64,000 nt of DNA from Henricia sp. BOLD:AAB3569 (GCA_037783545.1 JBBELK010000480.1:1373001-1437000); one strand, 5' to 3'; counted from the first letter of the stretch, positions 54,801-63,714 are shown. Translations and numbers: made by a program. The notes: a model not told the origin generated them from the sequence alone.

Positions 54801-57800
54801 AAGCAGCTACCAGCGACAACGTGATGGTTAAATACAACGCTTTGGGGCTTATTAATTATTAATTGATCGATTATTGGTTATTGATTACAGCATCTATTGT
54901 CCCAAAGTCCCGATGTCGTCAAGCGCTGGGTAAATGAAGCTCAGGAAGCAGCTACTAGCGACAACGTGATGGTTCAATACCACGCTTTGGGGATTATACA
55001 TGTATATCCCCAAAACTATTGATCAGTATTTGATTATTTATTGATTACTGATGATTGATTATTGATTACCTATTGATTACCTATTGATTGATTGATTACC
55101 GATTATTGATTGATTACTGATGATTGATTATTGATTACCGACTGATTGATTGATTATTGCTTATTGATAACCGATTATTGATTACAGCATCTATTGTCCC
55201 AAAGTCCCGATGTCGTCAAGCGTTGGGTAAATGAAGCTCAGGAAGCAGCTACTAGCGACAACGTGATGGTTAAATACCACGCTTTGGGGCTTATTAATTA
55301 TTATTTGATCGATTATTGGTTATTGATTACAGCACCTGTTGTCCCAAAGTCCCGATGTCGTCAAGCGTTGGGTGAATGAAGCTCAGGAAGCAGCAACCAG
55401 CGACAACGTGATGGTTCAATACCACGCTTTGGGGCTTATTAATTATTAATTGATCGATTATTGGTTATTGATTACAGCATCTATTGTCCCAAAGTCCCGA
55501 TGTCGTCAAGCGTTGGGTAAATGAAGCTCAGGAAGCAGCTACTAGCGACAACGTGATGGTTCAATACCACGCTTTGGGGCTTATTTATCACATCCGTAAG
55601 AACGACCGTTTAGCCATTACTAAAATGGTGGGCAAGTACACCCGCGGGGGCCTCAAGTCACCGTACGCTACGTGCATGTTGGTAAGTATGAGGTGGTTGG
55701 GTACCATACTTGACTCAACGGCTGCCCATGTTGAATTTAAAGGCCCATTGTATCATTTGCAATAAGCCAATTTCGTTTTTCATGAGTTGACAAGAAAAAC
55801 TTTACTCAAAGTGTTGATATAGCAATGGTAACGAACACCACATGAATTTATTTCCGTCCAAAATGGTATTTCATGTTGGAAATTGACAACCGAAAGTGGT
55901 TTTCTAAAAAAGTCCCATGCACTGGACTTTACCATTCACTTGTACACAAAATCCATATATAGATTTTCATTTGCCTAAAATCATTTGCCTACTTCTAGGA
56001 TTGATCATAAAATGGTTCTTCCTTTTTCTGTCAGATCCGGATTGCATCCAAGCTTCTTGAAGACGAGGATGCCGGGTAAGTTCTTGACCAGTTTTAAGAT
56101 TTATTGGGGACAAGGCTAGTTTGAAGATTTTTACTCTGCCCTTTATTTCAGTTTTGTGCAGTGTATGCATTTTCTTTTTAACACCATTTCACTTATTAAT
56201 TACAGTGGGGGGAAAATACATTATAATTTAATAGTTGTGATTTTTACTATAGCAGAATGTCTGTAATGAAGTGTTTGTTATTGCGCCTTTTATCTGTATA
56301 TGTGAGCTGCTCCACCGAAAGTAGGCGCTTGTCGCACAGGCCAGAACTGAGATAATGGCTAATTTATGCATGCATGTCAAGAAGGGCATTTGTTATCAAT
56401 ACCAGGATTTCTGCATGAGACCACCTTTTAAGTATCCATCTATCGCCTAAAGAAGTTTAAGTGAATAAATACTACCAGAAAACAGCATTTTAAATGCCTA
56501 AAACGTGTGAAATAACCCAATTCTGGCATTTTACAAACTGGGGGGTGGGGTCGGGGTTAGGCCGTGCGAAGAGGGTTAAAAAGGTATTGAGGACTGCTAT
56601 TCTTGTTCATTCTTGCTGAAACACCACCCACACATGTTTTCCTAGGTATAGAGCTTTTGGAGTCAGAATTTGCATGGTTGCTAAGGACTTTATGCCTTAA
56701 CAGAAGTACAACCTTCTACGCCATTTTTCTCTAAAGCGCTTTTTAAAGAATTGTGCTCTTGGTCATCACGGAAATGGTCATAACTTGGTCGATTTGACGG
56801 ATTAACACAATGTTTGTAGTTTTGTGAAGCTTATAATATACTCTATCTGATTAGGTCATTAGCTCCATTTTCATTTTTTTATGCAAGAGCCTACTTTTGG
56901 CATCCTCTTGCAACAGTGCCCCTTTAACACACTCCTGCGTACAGTGGCCCTGTTGAAAAAGGCCCTATTTCGCGGTGGGACTAGCGACAGAAATCTTGTC
57001 GCCTCGGCTGGACCAATCAGGACGCTTGGCAGTGCATTGTAGCATGATTGCAGGCATTCAAATGTAACGCGCGCAGATTGTAAACACCGTGCATGCATGT
57101 GATACATGTACTCGGTAATGCTGGCCGTTGTCCGCGTCGACGATTGGCTGCTATTTAAAGCATACTGGGGAATCCGTTCCATTACATTCGTCAGCATGCA
57201 TCCCTGTTATTAATTTGAAAAACTGCGGAGTAAATTAAGATCGTCGTTTGAAAGTTTGATAGGAATGGGACAGTCATAAGGAACGGAACCGAATACAATT
57301 TCTGGAAAGTATAGAAATCGTTTCTTTTCGGCATAACATGACCGAATTGATTAAATTACATCAAAATGACTCAGGCGTGAGTTGGCTCAAGACAACAGCC
57401 GGCTCACTCCACAGATTTGCGTGTGTTTCCTCAGGGTATTGTTACGTCGCTTTGCAGAGTGGAAATTCCCTGATATCTCAGGATGACTTTTGGTGGAGTG
57501 GCTCACATGGCTGTGGGAATTACACAAGATATAGATTTTGTTAACATTATAAGTTAAATGTTTTATTTATTTTGCTTTCAGCAGTGACAGTCCACTGTTT
57601 GACTTCATCGAAGGCTGTTTGCGACATAAAAGCGAGGTGAGTCAGTTTGAATTAGCGCTGGGAGTTACCGTTTATTTTTCTAAACGTTTAAACGTCAATT
57701 TAACGTTCGTTTAAAGGAGCGTGACCAGAGTTTCTGGAAAATAGTTTTCGATGTAACTTACCAATATTATCAAGTAACTCCCATACACACCTCCCATGTC

Positions 57801-60800
57801 CCAAAAACCCCAAAACATTCGCAATTTCCAGTAAAAAAATTAACAAAACTATCGAGTCGGCTTTCAGTGTATAAACGTTGATACTAGAAAATTAGTTTAC
57901 AAATAATCGGTGGATTTTCGACGATATCCTCGGAAATATGCGGCCTAGAAGCGCGGGAGTTTCAGTTTCGTAATCAGAAAAATATAACGGATGTTATGAT
58001 ATAAAAATCTCATGACCCATAAGGTAAGTCCCGGGGAGTTATGGGTAAAAAAAAGTGATCAGGTCACACTCCTTTAAACGTTTAAACGAATAGTAAACAT
58101 AACAAAAAGTAAAACTTAGTACCGCGCTCGAGCTCGCAATATAAAGTTCTTTGATCTGGTATCATGTGCGTTCGCGCGGCACCACTGACACTTTATTAAA
58201 TTGGAGCATACATGATGCAGGCCACGAAAGTTCAGCTAGGCTTTGCTGTAATTGGATACTTTCGAGAAGTCACTCAAACCCAAAGTAAAACCATCAGTAA
58301 AATCGCTTCCGCCCACGAACGCAACTTTACATCTTCAGCTTGAAACCACAAAGGTTACCGACGTATGCTGCCTGATTCTTTCAGAACAAAACTGCCTCTT
58401 TTGAAATTTCCTGCGGCACAAAACGGCCATTAGATCTTTGAAAAAGGGAGGATCGTTTTTTCACAAGTTGGTTTCGGATATGAGCATTTTTTTTTATGGA
58501 TACCGGCGCATTATAAATTTTCATTATTATTATTATTATATCCGTTTAGCATTTTTCTAAACGGATAGTTAAATGTTTTGGATGTTTAAATGTTTACACG
58601 GTCGCAGCACTAGTTTGAATTACCAAACTACATTTAAATTGAGCATAGAAATGTGGCCAAGGTGGGATTCGAACTAGAGCCTTTGTATTTCCCTGTATAC
58701 TATTATAACCATTGCCTATTTCTATTGCCCAGATGGTCATCTATGAGGCAGCTCATGCTATTGTTAACATGAGGAACACCACAGCCAGGGAACTGGCTCC
58801 TGCCGTGTCAGTCCTACAGTTGTTTCTCAGCTCGCCGAAACCGACACTGCGATTCGCTGCTACCAAGACGCTCAACAGGGTATGTAGGCTGCGTCAAAAC
58901 TATCTTTAAATTATGCTTGAGTCAATATCGACGTTTGTGTAATTCCATAAAGGGGTGTGAAATTTCAGATTTTTAACTGATTTCAGCTTTTTTTGTAATG
59001 TGCCAAAATTTAATTTCAGCTTTTTTTTTCTCCGGACATTTTTCCGCTTTTTTTCCCTCATGCGTAAGCGTTGATTTTATTTTCCGATTTTTTCCTACAG
59101 TACGGTACTTGCCACTTGCTAGCGCACGCCATGTGCAAGCCAGTATTCAGTACAAAATATCATTCTCGAAGCCATAAAATGCACCAACTGAGACATTAAT
59201 TCATCAAGATGTCGGTGCAACTTAAGCGGGCCCCGGACCCCACGCCGTTAGGGCTTGGGGCTTTGCGCTCGCAATGTCAGCTTCACGATTGCAGTTTCAG
59301 ATTTTGTTGGTGTTCTCCACTCACAGCTCTGGCTGTATAACTCTCCCGGATTTGGCAACAGGAAGCCTGGAAAATCACTGATCTCACGATTCCCAACACG
59401 GATAAAAACTTTCCTAGATGTAAATTAACAATCTCCGAGATTTCCCACTTAGTCTGATGTTGAATGTTTTATCAAAAATTCAGGAAGATTTTTCAGTCAT
59501 CCTTTCAGAAACTTTCCTTGTCACACGATCTCATATTCCCAAAGACACATGCCAAACTAAATAATAAAACACTCTACAACGGTAACATAAAACATTTCCA
59601 AAATTGAATTTTTTCCTCAGGTTGCTATGACACACCCCGCCGCAGTCACCGCCTGTAACTTGGACCTAGAGAACCTGATCACAGACGTCAATCGCAGCAT
59701 CGCGACTCTGGCCATCACAACCTTACTGAAAACTGGTAGTGAGAGCAGCGTGGAGCGACTCATGAAGCAAATCTCTACGTTCATGTCGGAGATCTCAGAT
59801 GAGTTTAAGGTGGTGGTAGTCCAAGCCGTCCGCTCGCTGTGCACCAAGTTCCCTCGCAAGCATAGCATCATGATGAACTTCTTGTCTTCCATGCTCAGAG
59901 ACGAGGTGAGAAGGGGCTAAGACGCATCTTAGGAAGGGTCACTTTTCTTATCTTGGGACGTTGGTATGGGAATTAAGATGCATGAACTCGTCTTAACTTT
60001 TGTGAAATCAATCCCAGGTCTCGGTGGTTAGTTGATAATTTGTACTAACTGGCGAGACCTGTTACTTGATTTAAATACATGACCAGGGGCCGATTTCATA
60101 ATGGCGCTAAGAGGAAGGGTAACTCGCCTTATCTTGGGACATTGGTATGTGAATAAGGACGTATAACTCATCTGAACTTTTGTGAAAGAGATCCCAGGTC
60201 AACTACATCGTACTGAATCCTTCCGAATCTTTGACAAGACATAGTTAGCAGGGTTGTAGTCGAATTCATCACAAGTCCGGTGATGATAAATCACAAATAT
60301 GTCACAAGTCTATCACAAGTCTATCACAAGTCTATCACAAGTCTATCACAAGTCTATCACAAGTCTATCACAAGTCTATCACAAGTCTGTTACAAGCAAC
60401 AAAGGACGAAAGAACGGCTTCATTTGAATAGCTGGTTACTAGCTTCAAGACCCAAGAACTATTTGTGGACTTGTAAAGGCTTGTGATGGATTCAACTCGA
60501 ACATTGATTTCTTGTTCTTTGTATATCACAAATGTGCGGGTTGCACTTGTTTAGCGCAGTGTTTTTTATTTCCTAAGTACACTCCTTTTAACCTTTTAAA
60601 CCCAATAGCACTCACTGGTAACAAGTAGTGTGTCTTTTTGGTAATGTTCAGTAATGTTCCTTGTCAAGGTCAATAATCAAAGTTAGTAGCCACCCTTACT
60701 GAACACAAGATTTGAGATGAATTTAGAAACACGAGAAAATTGCAGTGCCCCGACTGGGATTCGAACCCAGGTCCTTGGCATACATGGCCAACTGAGCTAT

Positions 60801-63244
60801 CTGAACAATCACAACATCACAACAATCTCGTGCTTGCCACTCCCGATAGGCCATCAGTGTAGCCAATTGGTTGGCATGGATTTGCCCCACTGCATTGTTG
60901 GAAAAGAACCAAGGACCTGGGTTCGAATCCCAGTCGGGGCACTGCAATTTTCTCGTGTTTCTAAATTCATCTCCAAATGTCAATCCTATCATATATATAC
61001 CTACAAGATTTGAAAGAGGATGAGTCAAGCTATGAGTACATGTCTATCAATTGAGGGTGTGTTTGCAGAAACTTGAATTTCACCAACATTGAAGGAATAA
61101 CGGGTGGTTTGGGACGCTTTGAGGAGAAAGCTGCAGGGCAGTTTTCTTGCACCACTCGCAGTAAGTTAAATGGATATTGGGATGTGTTTTTATTTTTTTT
61201 TCCCTTCAAATGACTTCCACCTATTCCTGTGACAAGGTGTCTGTCATGCAGATACAATTGTCTAATCATATACAAAATAATTCAAGGGGAATGCATACCC
61301 TCAATCAAATATCTGCGTACACCCCACAATATCCCTAACTTACTGTGAGTAACGAACGTAACATCTGGTATGGTGCCTAATCACCATTGAAATGAAACAA
61401 CCAAACTTGGGATGGGAGTTTGGTCATTCTACTGTGAGTAGTGTATTTAAATGATGTGACATTAGATCCACAAAGTGCCTACTCATGCATGGTGTACGGT
61501 GACAATGTGACTACCCCCTGTCATGGCCGCTCATGCAAAGGGTCTATTTTATTTCTCTCCCCCGCTTTCCTTTCCAGGGAGGTTTTGAGTACAAGCGCGC
61601 CATCGTAAACAGCATCATCGTCATCATTGAGGAAAACCCCGAGGCCAAGGAAGCCGGTCTGGCCCACCTGTGTGAATTCATTGAGGATTGTGAACACACC
61701 TCACTGGCGACACGCATCTTACACCTACTGGGCCAGGAGGGTCCGCGGACGCAGACGCCGTCCAAGTATATACGGTTTATCTTCAATCGCGTTATCCTGG
61801 AGAGCGCTGCCATTAGAGCGGGTAAGCAGAGTCGTAATCTAGGGCGTGTTTATTTCGGACGGATCCAGATTCAGAACTGCGCAGATCCAAGGTGAACTCG
61901 TTCACTGTGTGCAGATCCTTATGAAGATCTGTGATCTGTGCAATCCTTCTTGAGAGATGGTTCAGCGCTAGATCCAAAATGGCGACGTAAACATCACGAA
62001 GATTTTTGTGTGAGTAAAAACGTGTCGTTTAAATTTTCACAGGCAACACAACGATACAAACAAATTTAGGCTGCTTGTTTATTTACGACGAATGTCTTGG
62101 GAGAAATTTGGAACAGAAATTTTACAAATTTGGTAAATAAATTGCAATTCACGTGATTTGAGATCCGAGCTGAGAGCGGTTTCGTTTGTTTCTGCGCGGT
62201 AAAACAGATCGGAATCTGGATTCGGATCTGTCATGAAACAAACACGCCCCTAATGTGATGAATGCAAGTCATGTGACTGCGTTGCTGAACATTGTGTCAT
62301 CAATGCGTGTTTTGAGTCCACCAACAGCAGCGCATGTTTTGATTCCAAACAAAACGTGCGCATCTGTTTGCAGTGACGACACGATGCTAGTGTAGAATCC
62401 ATACAAAATATGTGCAGTATTGATTGCTTTCCGGTGACGTCACGCCTTCCATCCACCATTTTGGAACGATATTGTTCCCTTTGTTAAACCTCCCCAAAAC
62501 GTCCGCGATTGTTTGGGAGAACCAACTTACTCTGAATTATTACAGTGGGCGCGGGCGCACCGTGCAATGGAAAAAACATATGGAACAAAATTGCATGGCA
62601 AATGGACAAAATTGCACGGTTAGTGACGTAGCATTAAATGGATTAAATATTGAACGACACGTGACCTGCTATCGTCCAATCAGATCACAAGGACTACTTG
62701 GGCGTAATACATATTTATTAATGACCCAAACCGCTTGACCATAATACGTGTACCCTTAAATTGTGTGATGAATCGTCACAACTAACTGCACGAGTCATAT
62801 TACAGGTTTTTTTAAATGCAAGTCGCCCATTACAAGGCCGACAGGCCACTCGAGGTAAGGGCTACCGAAGTCGATTATGGAGAAACCAGCCCTTCACACC
62901 GAAACAAGACCAGAATTATCAGTCTCTTTACGATACGAGTGGGGCTAGGAGGGGTAATTAGTCTGCATCGAGACAACCAAGTTGTCTCTACCCCTATTAT
63001 GAGCAAGTATGGTAAAGTGCCTTGGTCAAGGGCACAAGTGCCACAACCCGTCGCGGCCAGGATTCGAACCCACATTCTAGTACTAGCACAGGAAATTGAG
63101 TTTGATGCGCTAGACCGCTCGGCCATATTGAATTTTGCAAATAACTACTCTTTTGTTTTTGATTGCAGCTGCTGTTAGTTCTCTGGCCAAGTTTGGAGCT
63201 CATTGCGAGGCCCTGCTGCCCAGCGTGATTGTCCTGCTTAAAAG
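42900..63244 (+). CDS. COPG: coatomer subunit gamma, 5' part (continues past the window)
   Basis: Large subunit of the COPI coat F-subcomplex on Golgi-derived vesicles; its trunk binds Arf1 and, with zeta-COP, resembles an AP adaptor large chain. Exons: 42900-42933, 47760-47812, 48600-48680, 49605-49676, 50649-50804, 52757-52849, 55478-55681, 56035-56075, 57582-57636, 58733-58879, 59621-59905, 61578-61821, 63169-63244; all phases join and about 513 codons are seen. Diagnostic blocks: [100 protein letters not shown]. The appendage exons lie outside. The ATG at 42900 fits the family start better than the in-frame ATG at 42894. It is not possible to separate COPG1 from COPG2, since invertebrates have one gene. 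Intron 6 holds a tandem array of partial exon 7 copies; exon 9 has a NAGNAG acceptor. Confidence 0.95.
43025..43775. mobile_element. foldback element with 16-bp tandem-repeat arms
   Basis: The left arm 43030-43165 is about eight units of GTCAACTCGGTCCCAA. The right arm 43605-43765 is about ten units of the complement, TTGGGACCGAGTTGAC. Inner ends are also inverted (TGGGAAATTGAACG / CGTTCAATTTCCCA). Outside the arms, AGCCTACTTCCAGATGCTGA (43001) and AGCCTACCTCCATGCTGA (43780) are similar direct repeats. The design resembles foldback (FB/TU-type) transposons. Lies in COPG intron 1. Confidence 0.85.
43806..46440. mobile_element. long palindromic element, left arm interrupted by a hAT-like insertion
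   Basis: The left arm (43806-44104, continued at 45634-45813) pairs with the right arm (45996-46440): GGATGACGTCAT, CAAGTATTTTTTACTGG, GACTCGTGTTACTCCAAATT, CGCATGCGCCAGCCTAAAC and GGCAACCAGTCTATA all have mirror copies. The loop is about 180 bp. No coding capacity is recognised. Confidence 0.85.
44105..45625. mobile_element. hAT-like non-autonomous element, 8-bp TSD AAAGTCCA
   Basis: Flanked by perfect direct repeats AAAGTCCA (44097-44104 and 45626-45633). The termini GGGTAGGAATTTC and GAAATTCCTTCCCTG are inverted. Subterminal GGGGCACCACGGCCA and GGGCACTGCGACCA-like GGCC motifs occur near both ends. An 8-bp duplication and this terminal form point to hAT. The frame 44899-45432 (177 codons) shows no transposase motif I can recognise. 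Confidence 0.85.
46441..47759 (+). other. remainder of COPG intron 1
   Basis: AT-rich, no exon or clear repeat recognised. Confidence 0.4.
47855..48186. mobile_element. MITE in COPG intron 2
   Basis: GGTGTGAAGTTGGTTACTTA mirrors TAAGTAACCAACTTCACACC. Inside, AATAAGGAGCTGTTACTTAT occurs twice on the left and inverted twice on the right. C-rich centre. Confidence 0.85.
48730..48990 (-). mobile_element. family N element with a foldable tRNA-like core
   Basis: The minus strand of 48805-48876 is 72 nt long and folds as a cloverleaf: acceptor GGCTTCA/TGGAGCC, D arm GCTC/GGGC, anticodon stem TCTGC/GCAGA with loop ACATTAA, and T loop TTCGAAT. The loop has C instead of the invariant T before the anticodon, the T stem is poorly paired, and flanks of about 100 bp are shared with 17600-17870. 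It is therefore a tRNA-derived repeat and not a tRNA gene. Confidence 0.8.
49005..49445. mobile_element. MITE family R (long palindrome)
   Basis: GTCTTTCCACGGTAAAGGGG mirrors CCCCTTTACCGTGGAAAGAC. The arms run nearly to the centre (ACGCTCATAACCGG / CCAGGTTACGAGCGT). The central half-copy recurs at 63849-64000, and a diverged half at 24870-25095. The mirrored frames at 48934-49131 and 49316-49531 are shadows. Confidence 0.9.
49750..49926. mobile_element. MITE family T
   Basis: AGGGTTGTAGTCAAGTCC at the left and GGACTCGACAACAACCCT at the right are inverted, with ACAAGTC/GACTTGT blocks inside. Second copy at 60249-60505. Confidence 0.7.
50088..50562. mobile_element. MITE packed with CAACTG/CAGTTG motifs
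   Basis: GCCCAGCGTACATCGAC mirrors GTCGATGTACGCTAGGC. The interior is a mosaic of GCAACTGG, GGCAACTGGGA and complementary CCAGTTGC units, with two further GTACATCGAC / TCGATGT sub-ends. Frames on both strands are repeat artefacts. It lies about 90 bp upstream of COPG exon 5. Confidence 0.85.
51460..51876. mobile_element. MITE family D
   Basis: GGGCGTGTTTGTTTCGGATG ... ATGAAACAAACACGC with inner GGATCCAGATTCAGATCTGC. Interior nearly the same as 61842-62249. In COPG intron 5. Confidence 0.85.
52385..52690 (-). mobile_element. LINE 3' ORF fragment, frameshifted
   Basis: The minus-strand frame contains [19 protein letters not shown] and [19 protein letters not shown], the typical C-terminal tail of LINE (CR1/L2/Rex-like) reverse-transcriptase ORFs. 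A stop occurs just after; a +1 shift near 52465 restores the expected final segment ([10 protein letters not shown]). Dead 5'-truncated copy in COPG intron 5. Confidence 0.8.
52905..53650. mobile_element. family G element split by family F and a SINE
   Basis: The left end ATCGATCCAGTAAGCTCCGC (52913) and right end GCGGAACTTACTGGATCGGT (53620) are the two ends of family G. Between them are family F sequence (52960-53460) and a class-II tRNA-headed SINE at 53106-53290 (ATGGCCGAGCGGTCTAGTGC, GTAGGTTCAATTCC). Confidence 0.65.
54120..55477 (+). repeat. tandem array of seven partial copies of COPG exon 7
   Basis: The repeat unit is 108 nt copied from the 5' part of exon 7 (36 codons, starting His-Leu-Leu-Ser) plus 37 nt of intron ending TTATTGATTACAG. 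Copy starts: 54120 (diverged), 54262 (split by a MITE), 54601, 54746, 54891, 55188, 55333; the real exon follows at 55478. Five spacings (54601-54746, 54746-54891, 55188-55333, 55333-55478, and copy 2 after removing the MITE) are 145 bp or close to it. After copy 5 the spacer is expanded by TTGATTATTGATTAC-like iterations. Each copy keeps an AG acceptor in phase 0, but lacks the rest of the exon and the donor at its 3' edge, and runs into TAA two codons later. The array lies wholly in COPG intron 6. Confidence 0.95.
54282..54476. mobile_element. MITE inserted into exon 7 copy 2
   Basis: AGCAGCCGATTTCACGAAA at the left mirrors TTTCGTGAAATTGGCTGC at the right. The interior is rich in TTGCGTAAGTTGCGCAAC. 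It interrupts copy 2 exactly between its Ser and Asp codons. The GCCRATTTCACGAAA end resembles families L and M. Confidence 0.85.
55478..55681 (+). CDS. COPG: COPG exon 7 (functional copy at the end of the array)
   Basis: 68 codons, phase 0 at both ends. The acceptor TTGATTACAG is shared with the upstream copies; the donor is TTG|GTAAGT. Only this copy continues past the duplicated 36 codons into [18 protein letters not shown], which matches the family, and only it has a proper donor. It is therefore the exon that must be used for full-length protein. Confidence 0.93.
55690..57580 (+). other. COPG introns 7 and 8; nothing further recognised
   Basis: Apart from exon 8 (56035-56075) I see no coding or clear repeat. 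The frames at 56871-57197 and 57338-57544 are unsupported. Confidence 0.4.
57655..58615. mobile_element. TTTAAACG-rich element hosting MITE C
   Basis: TTTCTAAACGTTTAAACGTC at the left and TTTTTCTAAACGGATAG with GTTTAAATGTTT at the right suggest a decayed palindromic element. Family C lies inside at 57714-58077. Confidence 0.5.
57714..58077. mobile_element. MITE family C (inverted relative to 21713-22082)
   Basis: TTTAAAGGAGCGTGACCAGA ... TCACACTCCTTTAAA. The interior includes CTCCCATGTCCCAAAAACCC and ATATTTCCGAG-type blocks shared with the other copy. TTAA at both edges. Confidence 0.85.
58640..58685 (-). repeat. tRNA-like T-arm fragment
   Basis: The reverse complement has CTAGTTCGAATCCCACCTTGG, a B box with a partial T arm. 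No D arm is seen. It lies about 50 bp upstream of COPG exon 10. Confidence 0.4.
59918..60200. mobile_element. MITE family L (inverted relative to 6890-7210)
   Basis: CTAAGACGCATCTTAGGAAG, TTTTGTGAAATCAATCCC, CTGGCGAGACCTGTTACTTG and GGGCCGATTTCAT match the reverse complement of the first copy. It begins about 12 bp after the COPG exon 11 donor. Confidence 0.75.
60249..60505. mobile_element. MITE family T with expanded 11-bp internal repeat
   Basis: AGGGTTGTAGTCGAATTCAT at the left; TGTGATGGATTCAACTCGAAC at the right. Inside, ACAAGTCTATC repeats about eight times at 60303-60388. Same family as 49750-49926, which lacks the expansion. Confidence 0.7.
60715..60975. mobile_element. inverted repeat built from a tRNA-like 3' half
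   Basis: 60723-60775 and 60905-60968 are perfect or near-perfect complements: GAAACACGAGAAAATTGCAG, TGCCCCGACTGGGATTCGAA and CCAGGTCCTTGG on the left, with their mirror images on the right. Each arm carries a perfect T arm and B box (CTGGGTTCGAATCCCAG) and an acceptor strand TCGGGGCA. Only the left arm continues into an A-box D arm (TAGCTCAGTTGG, minus strand). Frames on both strands are mirror artefacts. Confidence 0.85.
61842..62249. mobile_element. MITE family D, 20 bp after the COPG exon 12 donor
   Basis: GGGCGTGTTTATTTCGGACG ... CATGAAACAAACACGCCC; the interior is nearly the same as 51460-51876. Flanking CTA and TAA suggest a 2-3 bp T/A-type target duplication. Confidence 0.85.
62530..62715 (+). 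mobile_element. repeat family H
   Basis: Direct copy of 25557-25745 with small indels (ACAGTGGGCG, AACAAAATTGCA, GTAGCATTAAATGGATTAAA). Confidence 0.75.
63015..63135 (-). mobile_element. class-II tRNA-headed SINE (minus strand)
   Basis: The reverse complement reads ATGGCCGAGCGGTCTAGCGC (A box), a long extra region, GTGGGTTCGAATCCTGGCCG (B box), then GTTGTGGCACTTGTGCCC. Matches 53106-53290 and 10050-10150. Confidence 0.8.
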
Positions 63245-63369
63245 GTACAGGACTGGTATACTTTCTGTTCCACATAACTTTGCATATTGGGAGACTATTG
63301 ATACGCTTAGTGGCAGCAAACAAACCAGTTCTTTTCCATTGTTTGCGTCACTTTTAAGCTAAAGTACGC

Positions 63370-63625
63370 ATGCTCAATATAATATTTATTCATTTTTAAT
63401 ATAGCATTTTACATTTAAAAATCTTAAAACGCTTTACAGAGTGTCTCAATTAAAAAGCAATACTATCACACTTTACAAACACCATAATGTCTTCTAAAAA
63501 GAAGTCTTCAAATTTTGTTTAAACACATTAAAATCACTGATAGCCCTTATGTCCCCAGGAAGACGGTTCCACAGGACTGGTGCGTAATTACTCAATGCGC
63601 GGTGACCATAAGCCTTAGTCGATCA
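63370..63625 (-). mobile_element. LINE 3' ORF fragment
   Basis: The minus-strand frame ending at about 63492 reads APVLWNRLPGDIRAISDFN and FKQNLKTSF then stop, the same type of LINE ORF tail as at 52385-52690 but a different family member. The AT-rich sequence at 63370-63490 would be its 3' UTR. Confidence 0.7.
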
Positions 63626-63714
63626 TTCCATAAAAACGGGACACAGTGTCCCCCGTACGTCGTGACAGTTCTGAAGTTTATTTTTTTATTACTACCAGAC
63701 TTCAGAGAATGATT

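Noticed and set aside
54120..55477. CRISPR-like array
   Set aside because: Regular spacing, but the repeat is eukaryotic exon plus intron sequence without unique spacers; the organism is an animal.
54006..55765. Separate genes or paralogues of coatomer gamma suggested by repeated short frames
   Set aside because: All are partial copies of one exon in intron 6 of the same gene; they lack starts, donors and the rest of the exon.
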